From the NCBI RefSeq assembly GCF_964204645.1, contig NC_134031.1, positions 15,621,307 to 15,685,306 of the forward strand: a DNA stretch of 64,000 nt. The letters run 5' to 3'. The notes below the pieces were generated by a model. The model had not been told where the DNA came from. It worked only from the letters and a program-made list of their open reading frames with translations, and ran no database searches. Below are positions 13,201 to 23,282 of this stretch, piece after piece. The DNA is from Tubulanus polymorphus. Lineage: Eukaryota; Nemertea; Palaeonemertea; Tubulaniformes; Tubulanidae. The position numbers and the translations under genes are program-made. The number at the start of each line of letters is the position of its first letter. The stretch's first letter is position 1.

Positions 13201-16200
13201 TTATCCGGATTAACCGTGGCTCCCCCTGGAGATGAAAGAAATTAAGATATTTAGAAACGGGATACAATTTTCCGCGTAGGTTTTTATTTTCGTTTAATCG
13301 TGACTCGAACCGTGGATGCCGTAGACGTTCTTATCCCAAGGGAACGTCGCCACGCCTAATATTCCTGTCGTGATCCAGTTCGCAAAGTATACATTCAAAT
13401 TTGATGACGCAGACAAATTCAGGAAAGACTTGTACTCGGCGATACTGAGATACGCCCTGAAATTTGAAGACTGTTTAACGATTCGTTTTGATTGTGATAT
13501 CATTCATTTCTATTAATCATGAGCAAAAAGGTTTGCGGCCAAAGGCATTCTCCCTCGGTAGGGATTCGAATCTGATGGTATTGCTAGACTCAGCTACGGT
13601 ACGAAACCCTGCTACACTAGATCAGGTGCGCAGGTACATGCGCAGGTTTGCCGCGAGAAAACTTGAGGCGCCAATCAGATTGCTCGTTGCATAATCGCTG
13701 AGACATATTTCACGGATAAACTATAATGGAAAAACCAGAGCTAAAATAAAACAGGATTTCTGATTGGTTAATGATGACATCACCTAAGCTGTGCATGAAG
13801 CACTCGGTTTATTGTGGCAGGATTTCGTACCGTGGCGTGTCTCGATGCTATCAGGTTCGAATCCTGGCCGAGGAGGATGGCTCACCGGTGAATAGACGTC
13901 GGATCGAAACATGTTTTCGATGTGTCTACGGAATTTGGGTCACAGCAATCACCCCCGTCCCACGAATGGTACTGTTTGTTACATTCAAAATCGCATCGTC
14001 CGTTCCCGATCCTATCGCCGTCACACGGCACCGTCATCAGATCGCAATCTCCACCATCGTTCCCGGTTTTGGGGTGATTACATTTCAGGTTACATCTACC
14101 GTTTCCTACTTCGTAGGGATTACATTCGTCGAGGATCGTTCGACTTCGAAGGGACGAATTGAATATTTTATGTTCGGCCATAGTCCAGGATATGTTATAC
14201 GGCATGAAAGCCTGATTCAGCGCTTTCTGTTGGATGTCCATCTGCAGTGACGTCACCGTCGGGTTCGTACCGTCGTCGTTGTAAACGTTCACCAGACGAT
14301 AGTTGATCATCTTCGGTCGGCGAAGACCCGAATTGGCGCTGTAACTTCTAATCACGTCGGGGTCGTCGCACACCGTACGTCCGCAAGGTGGCACCACCAG
14401 CGAAGGGTAGTTAGCCTTCTCCGGTATATCGGACGGGACCGAAGCGGGTCCGCTTTCGGTGTGGTTCACCCAGTTGTGCAGACCGTCGAAATTCTCCAAG
14501 ACAACCAACCCGTGTCTTTTCGCGAACGCGTGCTGCAGGGATGAAACGATGTCCTTGTGCTTCAGCGGGTAGTCCCAAAGCCGCACCTCGTCGACAGTAC
14601 CCCGGAAGAAGCTCTGACCGTTGTAGTCCCCCCCGAGCAACAATTGCTTGCATCTTTGCAACGAAGCGCTGAACAGATCCCCACGTTGCGTGTGGCCGAC
14701 TGCCACCTTCGCTCCGTCTATGTGGAGTTTCATTTGGCGGCCGTCGTAGATGACCGCTAGGTGGAACCACCGAGCCGGTATATAAGCCCTTAACGCCCAT
14801 ATCGTTTCTTCGATCGGTGAGCGGTCGGTGCGGAGCGAGAAATAGAGTCTGGCTCCGCGATTGCCTTCGCTGGGGTGGATACCAACACTCCACGTGCGTT
14901 TTCTATTCGAAGCCGTTGTACATACGTCATAAACGCCTGCAAGAAAAATATAGAAATTACGAAGAAATTTGTATTTGAATGATTTCACTCAATATACAAT
15001 TCAAAGTTCATTGAAAATGAACTGATTTCGACAACGCAAGGATTAGGATTATGATTAGGATTATATTTACACTCCAACTATGTTTAAGGTACATGGAGGG
15101 AGAATGTAAAATATACAATATTTTTAATCAACAGAAAATATGAACTCGTCTTTATGATACATAACAAAAAACGAGTGTTCGTCGCACCATCTGTTGGTAT
15201 AGCTGGATGAATAATTCCACTTTATACTATACAGCTTTAAGGCAAAGTTAAAGATTGTTTTCATACGTGGGTACGAAGGCGACAAAACATTTCGTCGAAA
15301 GTTTCCGGTTCTTGGAAACGACCGCACGCTTGTTATAAATCGACGAATCAAGTCAATCCACGCCCAAACATCTGAATTCCATTTGCGGATAATAAATCTT
15401 GCGTTGATGGTAATTTTTTCTTCTTATAAATCGGTTTTGACGCCTTGACTATTGGCTATGATCGGTAATTGAATGTGTTGGTTACTTTCTACTCATTTTG
15501 ACCTATTAGCACAAGTTTTTTTTCACTATCGTGAATATCATCGTCACGCCTGTTATTATTACATCATCGAGGCCCTGATCTACGAATTTAGAGAATACTT
15601 TGTCGTAGATCTTATTCCAAAAACCATTCCATTTTTTATTTCCAACGCGTCGCGATAATAGTGACGCATTCAGATGTAAAACGGGGGAAACAAGAAGCGA
15701 GACGCTCGGGACATCTGTGCGTGTCGCATTTCTGCTCGATGTCGGCGAGACGGGCCTCCATAAACCAGCCCCCATTGAATAAACCGACTTAATTTTTCCG
15801 CCCACTAACATCATCTCGCATTTTTATACACCCTCAGCGCTACGAAGATTGCCTTCGTGATAAAACAAAAAAATCTGCTCGCCACGTTCTCTTGGACTTG
15901 TATTTCATTCGTCCTTGTACAACGGTATATCATACACTTAGATCATATCCTATACCTTCCCGAGATCGTCTTCAACGACGCCGTGTTGATTTCGGTTCGT
16001 TTCGGTATGTTGAACCTTGACGTGCCTTTGTAAATATTATCAATTTTTTTCTTTGCCAATGTTTCATAGAACATGATAATCGTTGATATTCAACGCTCTG
16101 TAAAGAACCCCGCGTAAAGGTACAAAATCTTTAAAAATTCGTACAAACACAACATGATATCGGCGCGACTGGAGTGACGGACTCACGCTGCGCGCATTCA

Positions 16201-16931
16201 TTTTCAATGTTTGCAAAAACGTCAGTTGAAAATTCTCTTGCGGTTTTCGACAATGGAAGAAAAACGTATCCAATACGACTGAATGTGAAAAGAAATTCTC
16301 TCGGGCGAGGGCATTTTGCCAGGGGAAAACAATTAAGAAGTCGACGCTCAATTATAAAGTTATATCAGGAAAATGTCACCGACACGATAGTTGTGTGAAG
16401 GTTGTCAGAGTTCTTTTCTATGAACGAAATCGCAATTATAGTCGGAATGACTTGTCATAGAGACCTTAATCCACATGACGGGAAATAGAAATTAAAAAAA
16501 AAAGAAATAAGATATTGGTTTTACTTACCGATGATAGTAGCCCCGTCTACCTGTCCTCCCTCGGCGTTTACCCACGCTTCAAAGGTAAAACTATGTCTCG
16601 GAATAGCCCGTACTTTGTTGGGCCCTTCGGGGAGGCGAAGCAGCAACGTTTGGTGACCTCGAAAATACACGGCCTTACCGAAGTCCAGACGATCGCCGAC
16701 GGGCAGCGAGAAAGCGTGCCTCGGGTTGCGCAGCGTTTCGGTACTGGAGCGGCGTGTGTCCCGCCGTGAACGGTGATTTGTACTGCCATCGGTACAGGCC
16801 GGACTCGTAGCCGCCACGCCCGCTTCCAGTGCGGTCCTGCGGTCGAAAACGCCGTCGAATGCGGCAGCCGAACACCGACAGACGACTACTAGAATAACAG
16901 TCGTTATCTTCAACACGTCGTGTATTCCCAT
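4232..16931 (-). CDS. Pappalysin (PAPP-A family secreted metalloproteinase), 21 exons, one in-frame UGA
   Basis: Secreted metzincin; vertebrate family members cleave IGF-binding proteins. Exons, 5' to 3' on the - strand: 16529-16931, 13886-14936, 13311-13456, 12932-13225, 12734-12855, 12354-12540, 12126-12243, 11875-12028, 11091-11260, 10768-10896, 10439-10530, 9653-9852, 9302-9382, 8776-9001, 8028-8274, 7429-7634, 6829-7036, 6567-6732, 6065-6200, 5270-5436, 4232-4486. All junction phases agree; the total is 4758 nt or 1,586 codons, close to the roughly 1,600 of vertebrate PAPP-A. Order: signal peptide, furin-like RSRR (residues 54-57), LamG-like domain, two Lin-12/Notch repeats, zinc motif HELGHTLGLWH (554-564), Met-turn NYMGYADD (from 626), CCP modules, third Lin-12/Notch repeat. 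Exon 8 carries TGA at 12016-12018 (codon 778) where the family has Trp. Donor of exon 3 is weak (G|GTTCGA). PAPP-A versus PAPP-A2 orthology is not resolved. Confidence 0.93.
5025..5230. repeat. Dispersed repeat/MITE-like element in pappalysin last intron
   Basis: Loosely palindromic: one arm holds cccactatttacagatttaaaag, the other cttttaaatcagtatatcgtgggttt. The same arms occur at 10622-10752 (cccgttatatatagattaaaag and cttttaatctgtgtatagtgg). The interval ends just short of exon 20 at 5270. Class unknown. Confidence 0.5.
9142..9279. mobile_element. Foldback MITE in pappalysin intron
   Basis: Two arms of about 60 bases are inverted copies: the left begins gggcttgtcacaatagctg and includes tcgacccagg and gtaccacc; the right reads ggtggtacctgggtcga and ends agctatcgcgacaagccc. 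It sits between pappalysin exons 13 and 14. No coding capacity. Confidence 0.8.
10334..10415 (+). tRNA. tRNA-Ser, anticodon TGA
   Basis: An 82-nt serine-type tRNA with a long variable arm. The 7-bp acceptor stem (GCTGCGA, 10334-10340, with TCGCAGC, 10408-10414) is fully paired, with discriminator G at 10415. The A box (TGGCCGAGTGG) and B box (GGTTCGAACCC) are intact. The anticodon loop CTTGAAA, closed by TTAGA/TCTAA, puts TGA at 10367-10369. A T-run follows directly and would end RNA polymerase III transcription. It lies in the pappalysin intron between exons 11 and 12 in antisense orientation. No degeneration is seen. Confidence 0.95.
10622..10752. repeat. Dispersed palindromic repeat in pappalysin intron
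   Basis: Inverted arms around agattaaaagttttcaaaaa and aaaacttttaatctgtgtata, then gtgtggttattcta. The 3' module (tatagtgg..., tctcattatc..., gagtgtggttattcta) recurs near 25826-25892 and, more diverged, near 5172-5230, 8692-8760 and 20562-20620. Only a short gap separates it from exon 10 at 10768. Confidence 0.55.
12614..12724. mobile_element. Foldback MITE in pappalysin intron
   Basis: Ends are inverted copies: gggccagttgcccaaaagttg on the left and cttttgagcaactggcccc on the right, about 110 bp in all. The terminal gggccagttgc resembles the end of the element near 50032. It lies between exons 6 and 5, about 10 bases from the exon 5 donor. Confidence 0.75.
12932..13225 (-). CDS. Pappalysin catalytic exon (zinc site and Met-turn)
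   Basis: Exon 4 of the pappalysin gene. It encodes HELGHTLGLWH, the HExxHxxGxxH zinc-binding motif: three His ligands and the catalytic Glu. It ends in NYMGYA, the start of the metzincin Met-turn; the following exon (12734-12855) continues DDACMDSFTHQQMARMHCYL, the hallmark stretch after the Met-turn in pappalysins. No active-site residue is missing, so the protease half appears functional. The acceptor is tttcatctccag and the donor G|GTATGA; phases are 1 in and 1 out. Confidence 0.95.
13546..13879. mobile_element. Foldback MITE family A, copy 1, abutting a splice donor
   Basis: About 334 bp with long inverted arms: the left starts cattctccctcggtagggattcgaa, the right ends ttcgaatcctggccgaggaggatg. 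It matches the element at 32482-32811 in both arms and in the centre. The right edge is only six bases from the pappalysin exon 2 boundary at 13886, so the element begins straight after the gtgag of the donor. Each arm carries a tRNA B-box-like ggattcgaa. A clear target duplication is not visible at this older copy. Confidence 0.8.
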
Positions 16932-17804
16932 ATTCCCGAATTATATTCTTTTCATTCAATATTATCCCGACTCGAATCACTACAGAAGGATGTACAATAT
17001 GAAAAACGACTATATTTCCCAGACCGGCTGATATCTACTAAAAATCAGTTTGTTTTGAATAACTTCACACAAAGCGCTCGCCGAGCGATGTCGTTTGATA
17101 CGTTTTCAATTAAATTCGGAATGCATCCTCGTAAATAAAGACTTCTTGGGTTGAAGTCCAGCTCGCGTAATTGCATTCATCCTACAATCATTGATATTGG
17201 TATTAATCTTACGTCAAACGCGAAGAAAGCACGTACCATCGCGTAACAACAACCTCCTGTAAATATATATATATAAGCCTTCGCCGTACGGAAGGAAAAT
17301 TTCACACGATGGGAGCGCTCCGGAGCCTGTCCGCTAAACTGTCCAGAAGCGTGTTAGTCGCTCGGCGATATTTTCATCACTGCAGGTAGTCAAATCGGAC
17401 CACTTTCCGACGTCACCGCTCGTTGACAAGTTCACGCGCTGATTGGTCGACGGGAACAGTTCATTGTCGACAAATCATTACAATTTAGAATTCGAGTTTT
17501 GCCGTGAGTACGTCACAGGGGGCTTCCTAATTAATCGGACGATATTGTCGAGGTGTGAAAAACGTTTTACCCGTTTCGAAACGCCGTCGATTTATTCTCA
17601 GTTGGAAAATACCGAAACATGTCCGCACATAAACCCCATGTGCAACGACGAACGAACTAGACAACTTAATTTTTGTATTGTTTTGATCATTTTGCTTTTA
17701 TTATATCACTACATATCTGACGTGTATTTTGTTCAAGCCGATATTGGAGACCATGGATTATTATTCATTCCAAACAGATATTACACGCGCCCGAGTTGAT
17801 CGAT
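16932..17804 (-). promoter_or_regulatory. Uricase-pappalysin intergenic region with candidate TATA box
   Basis: This 873-bp gap separates the uricase stop codon from the pappalysin start, both on the - strand. A long TATA-like run (tatatatatatattta read on -) lies at about 17262-17276, which would place transcription start near 17235 and leave about 300 nt of pappalysin leader. No other gene is seen. The uricase 3' UTR must also lie here. Confidence 0.45.
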
Positions 17805-20800
17805 TTATAATTTCGATGCTGGTTTTCTCGCCATCGTGGCCTGGATGTTTCCGGATGGTTTATCAGTTGGAATGAACACCTAAAATAGAAGGCAAATTCT
17901 AAGAAGTTCAGATTTACTTTTTACGGAATGTGACAACCACAGACACAGGCTCGCAACAGCTGAACGAGCATCTTAGCGATCTAATATAGAAAATCTCACA
18001 CCCAAAAAGAAAATGAAAAGAGTCTGAAAAGCTTTCTTTAAGTTAGGGATTAATTTTCGACTTCTTCCTCATAGTCATCGTCAGAGGAATGAAAATCTTA
18101 AAAGCATTTTGCTTATTGGGCCCCTTAAGTTCATCGATATCATAATTTCTGTAACATATTGTGTTATATTATATTATAATTTCGATGTAAATAAACATGA
18201 CTATTATTATCATTATCATCATTATTGTCATTATTATCATTAAAATGAATACCAGAAGATGACTATTAGTATTTAGTCAAACGTCGAAATTAAATCATTA
18301 ACTAGAGAAAACTTTATCGGGTTTCTTCTTCGTTTTTTTTTTCTTTTTGAGTGTGGGATTTCTTTTATGGTCGTTACAGCACGGTCAGAGCGTTCATCAA
18401 TGGTGATCTTATCAATTAATCTTCAACATCGAAGATGCTGTCAAGCTGAATCGCGGTATTTTTGCCCTACCTCGTCATTTCTAGTAATATTCAGCCTTTT
18501 GAATTTAGAGAAGTCCGCCTCGTAATGGTGAACATTCGGCAATTCTATATCCATTGACTCAATCTGCAAAAACAAATGAACATATTATACTTGTAAGTCG
18601 TTATTCAGCGACAAGGATTTTGATGATAGTATTGCATCGTTTATACCTCGGGAATCTTCTCGAGGACTCGTTTTTCTGTGAGGTACAAAGTCTGTTGTAC
18701 GGACGGCGAGAATACTCCAGTATCGGCCGGTCCGGCGAACGTGTCCAGTATTTCACCTTTTACCTTATGCCTTTTGATAGCGGTTTTCGAAAATGAAATG
18801 TTAAGGAAATTCGTTAACAATAAAAACCAAGCTCAATCACACAGTCGAATTCAGGTAAGTCGTCAAAGATAGGGCCATTATTACGCTGACGACTTATCAG
18901 AATGACATTTACACTTAGTTAAATTGAAATGTAAATACAAACTGTGACTCAAACATAGAGACTTTGTAATGTGACGACTTATCCGATGACGTCTTTAAAA
19001 GTTACTTCAGTCAGACTTGGTAAGCTCATTATTATTGGTTAGCTCATTAGTATCATATTGGTTAGTTCATTATCATTGGTTAGCTCATTATTTTTTGTTT
19101 ATAGTTCATTGTTATTTGTTACCTCATTATCATTGGTTACTATTATTTAATATTATTATCAATATTGATATTACTATTGGTTACCTCATTATCTGGTTAG
19201 CTTAATTCTATTAGTAGGTTGATTATTATTGGTTAGTTCAGTTAGTAACTGGCTTGTTAGATGATTACATCTTAATCACGCTGTTATCATAGTTTATTAT
19301 GTGTGCATTTTGTGTGTTCAGGGTTGACTGTGAGCGTGTTTCTTCTTCATTGCATTTCTCTTTTTCACTTTTTCTTCACTTTTCTCTTTTGAGGGACCTG
19401 TTTTATGTAAACTTTTTTTTTATTTTCTACAGAACCCTCCAAGTCTGATTTACTGTATTTTGTATTATGCTTTTGTACACTATGCTGTAAATTATATTTG
19501 AAAAATAAAGCGTTCATTCATTCATTCATTCATTCATTCATTATTATTGGTTAGCTCATTATAATTATTGCATAGTTCATTGTTAGTGGTTAGCTCATCA
19601 TTATTGGTTAGTACGTTATTATTGGTTAGTTCATTATTATTGGAAAGTACGTTATTATTGGTTAGTTCGGTTTACAAAATGATTATTTATTCGGACAGAA
19701 TTCTTTTCGATGGAAATAACCTACCAGGTTTTACAAAAGTCGACGCCGGTTGATCTGTTGTACTTCCAGTGCGAAGAAACGACCGTACAAAAAATTCGGT
19801 CGTCCATATCCGGCAGCGTTCGGAATTCATCGTCGACGAAATCGACGAAAGCCGATTGCGTGGTTTTCATAACTTTCAAGCCCTTGACACCGGAAGTAAT
19901 TCTCGGAGGTCCTGCGTGAAATTTAGATTAATGATAGCGAAAAATGGAACTTGATAAATTCTAGAAGTATTCATAAGGAATTAAACTGGCATACCATAGC
20001 GTTCTTGTTCCACCTTACAGAAACGGATGGATTCAGGGCTGGCTATAAATGCGTGATTATGTTCTTTGCCATTTTCCTGAAAAAAAATGTATTCTAATTT
20101 CCGCCTCTTAACGAGGCAATATGATATTTCTGATTAATACATGAACCTCATCAATAATGAAAGAACCCAGTAGACATTATACTACAGAAAGAACCTCGTT
20201 AATACGGTTCTGTTCAAGACGAACCCCGGTTTATAATGATGATTTCCAGCATGTCCCAGCTAACATGTTTATATCAATAAAGCTTTACATAATACTAAAC
20301 CCGTTACAATATAATTTCACTTTTGCCCCATACAAGAATCGTATTAACAAAGTTCCACTGTTTAAATCTAAAATTTAAAGGGACGAAAGAGAGTCCGAAA
20401 TGTCGCATCTATTTATCTTCTAGTTTAATTCTTTGCGTTTTCAATCTTTCAAATTTGTATATGTGCAGCCCCATTATCCTGTTACATTTTTCTTCGTTTA
20501 ATCATATTCTGTTATATCGTCTAATAATGTAACATTTTAATGAAAATAAATTTCAATTTCAACATATAGCGGGTTTGAATCACAGATTCTGCACATTCGT
20601 ATGTGGCCATTCTAATAGGCTATTGTCGAAAAAAAAGTTGCGTCATCACCAATATGAATTAAGATCAATATTCGGCCCACTTACGACGATCCGTCTCCAG
20701 TTGTATTGATCGATGCTGATCTCGGCTTTCGACACGTGCGGGTACTTATTCAAAAAGTGCTTAGTCAGTTGCATGGCGAAGATTTCAATGCATCGCACCT

Positions 20801-21800
20801 ACACATATGAAAAACAACACAATAATTCGTGAATAATTCATGGCTCTCGTAGCGTTTTTAAGTAGTTTCAACCGTATTGAATATTTCATATATTTCAGAA
20901 ATATCGAGTATACGTAGAAAAGGTATCTGATTTCTGCCTACGTGTGACAGGTCGTGCATACCTTAAGTAATAACGTCCACAGAGGTGAAAATGATAAAGG
21001 GCCAGGACAAAAGGATTTGACGATGTTGACCTCGATTTTGGCCAGATTTTTATGAACAATAACCCACGATTTCTTTAGAAGTCAGTCTTATATCGGTTTA
21101 TTATTGGCCGTTTGATCGACTTTCAATTTTATAATCACGATAAAATCGTTATCTATTTATCGATCTATATTGTAGATTGTGACATTAACTTGACGGATAT
21201 TTTCACCCAGTGGGGCCAACAATATTATTGAATTTCGCAAATTCTAGCAAACGATCTGTTCTGGGCTCGTAAACGATCGGTTTGATAGCCAGGGCCAAAT
21301 TCGGTTTTCGTATCTTGTCGACTAGTGGTCGGAAGTGATAACCGAATGCGTTTGATTTCCGAACTATTTCCGGAATATATAGTTCCGACTAACTGAAATT
21401 CGGTTTCACTTAGTTTGACTGGTAGTCGACTAACACAGATAACCTAAGTTGGCCCTGTGGATAGGCCGTATTCAACAACACCGTTTCAATTTCTAATTTT
21501 GGTGCATTTGACCAAAAAGAAAATCATAGATTTCGTGTTGTAGTAAAGCTAGTTGGGCATTTGAGTAAAGATTTACATATACATACATACCCCGTGTTCT
21601 TTAGCTAATACATAGACGGTGTTTTTCTGGCTGTCCGTGGCTATGATGTCACGGTTGTCTCCGTCAACGAAGTCTTTGATCGTGCTCAACGTCAGACGAG
21701 TGTTCACTTCGACATCTTTGATGTAGTGGACGTTACCTTCGCGTCTCACGTGGAACAAACGCACGTTGTTTTTGCCGTATCCTCGATCGACGATCTCCAT
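17805..21800 (-). CDS. uox: Urate oxidase (uricase), 7 exons, peroxisomal
   Basis: Oxidises urate to 5-hydroxyisourate in purine breakdown. Exons: 21591-21800, 20685-20798, 19995-20076, 19725-19911, 18657-18780, 18471-18563, 17805-17879; total 885 nt, 294 residues, all phases consistent. Expected catalytic and urate-binding residues are present by family alignment: Lys10 (GYGKNN), Thr55-Asp56, Phe157 (TTQSAF), Arg174 (DDRIF), Gln223 (SPSVQQTLY), Asn249 and His251 (LPNVHHY). The last three residues are SKL, a type 1 peroxisomal targeting signal. The start is the Met two bases after an acceptor (cttcag), so a non-coding first exon lies upstream; an earlier coding start is possible but not needed. 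The exon 5 acceptor (ctatcaaaag) is weak. Nothing suggests inactivation. Confidence 0.95.
17992..18361. mobile_element. MITE with short terminal inverted repeats in uricase intron
   Basis: The ends are inverted copies: tctcacacccaaaaagaaa at 17994 and tttctttttgagtgtgggatt at about 18341-18361. The interior contains a diverged module (tcgac... tcatagtcatcgtc) also seen near 9470-9530 and 28130-28170. It fills most of the intron between uricase exons 6 and 7. Confidence 0.65.
19018..19675 (+). repeat. Degenerate minisatellite in uricase intron
   Basis: Many imperfect copies of a unit close to ttattattggttagctca (about 17-18 bases) occupy 19018-19260 and 19545-19675 between uricase exons 5 and 4. 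The block is split by unrelated sequence at about 19265-19510 that ends in aataaagcg followed by a (CATT)n run at 19512-19541, probably a retroelement tail inserted in the array. Confidence 0.85.
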
Positions 21801-23282
21801 TTCTGAAGCTATGAGAAACCTAGTGAAGCGCCAGTTCTTTAATGAGCCGAAATGCAGAATTTGAGGAACAAACCTTCTCTGATTGAATCTAATGTTAACT
21901 ATAAACACCTTATGGGCTTGTTTTGACTTAGGCTTGACTAATACCAACTTGAACCCCGATGCTAACTCAATTCGTGTTCAATATACCCCCTGGTTAAGTT
22001 AATACCAGTCTATAATCAACACCAGCCTCAAAACAAGGTGACTGAATATTTTGAGCTATTTTGAATAATTTCGAATATACATGTTCTTTTCGAATGATAT
22101 AATCACGTATACCGTCACGGACCTCCCTAAGATTACGTACCTTATCGAGCAGTAGTACTACCAGGGATATGAGTACAAGTGAACAATATCACGAGAAGAA
22201 CTCTATATGATATGAGTACTGAGTCCAATGTGCCAGGTATGACCTGCGTTATCTTCAAAAATCACTGACAACATTTGCGAACAGTATGTGGTAATCCCGA
22301 ATTAAAGGCCTCAAAACTATCATTATTATCTTTAATTGGCAATGCATACAATTTTCATAACTATTTTCCGCAGTGCTCGAAAGAGACTAGTGTGATATAC
22401 ATATGGATATATACGGATTACACAAATACATATCGTTTAATAATGCGAATTGAAACAGCGACGAACTAATGACCCAATTTTTGTCAGTTTCAATCATACC
22501 AGACCACATACTGATATACAGTACGTGATCACTGGTATTTAATACAATATGTACATAAAATCTGGCGCCTGTGTGTTCTGTGTGCTTATTGCTATTCAAT
22601 CCAAATAATTTAGTTTTGAATGTAAAACAAAATTTATAATCGATATAATAATGTTATAAACATATAAATAATTTTTTCGAAAGGGATGTTCGCTCTGGCA
22701 TGAGCATGCACCGATTACACATAGAAGCAGCGCCGCCTAATGTCGCGAAATAGACGACGTGAGGTCTGGTAGATTTGTATATCCTTCCGACGGGCCCTGT
22801 AAATAGCCGACTGGCGCGCAAAGCTCGCACGCAACCGTATTTCCTGCAGCGGAAACTTCTCACCGACCCGTTGCGTGAATGTGGGAGCGATCGGAGCGTT
22901 CCGTTTCTATTTACCTCATTATTCTCCCTGTCACTCTCTCTATCTCTTCGTCTGAATTCGGGAGGCTATTTTTCCATCGATTCCGATCGCCAATTGAGCC
23001 ACACGAACATACATATCGATATTGGAAAAAAAGCTACAGGTTCTGAAGTGTGTTTGTTTTATGGGTGAAATCGAAGTTAGATGAAAAGCCTGCAATCGAT
23101 CGATAACGATGGGAATATAGAAAATCATCGGGTTATTTTATGTATACATGATTGGAAAAATGAATTCAAGCTGCCGGAGTGCGTTGCGGTGCCGCGTGTT
23201 TAAAATGCACGCGAGTGTCCGCGTTTTATAATCGAATATCGAATGTTCTTTTAACAGAGTTTGAATAACGCCAATTTACAAT
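21801..23282. other. Divergent interval between uricase and the ion channel
   Basis: No coding exon is supported. Uricase (-) and the chloride channel (+) diverge from here, so both promoters are expected. A GC-richer patch at about 22735-22990 and another at 23160-23240 (gcgttgcggtgccgcgtg) stand out from the AT-rich background and may hold channel 5' sequence, but I cannot assign a start site. Confidence 0.4.

Noticed and set aside
13771-14250. 159-codon + strand ORF
   Set aside because: It is antisense to pappalysin exon 2, whose - frame has clear Notch-repeat and LamG-like sequence; the + frame has no homology.
14411-14893. 160-codon - strand ORF in a second frame
   Set aside because: Out-of-frame shadow of pappalysin exon 2, with no family match.
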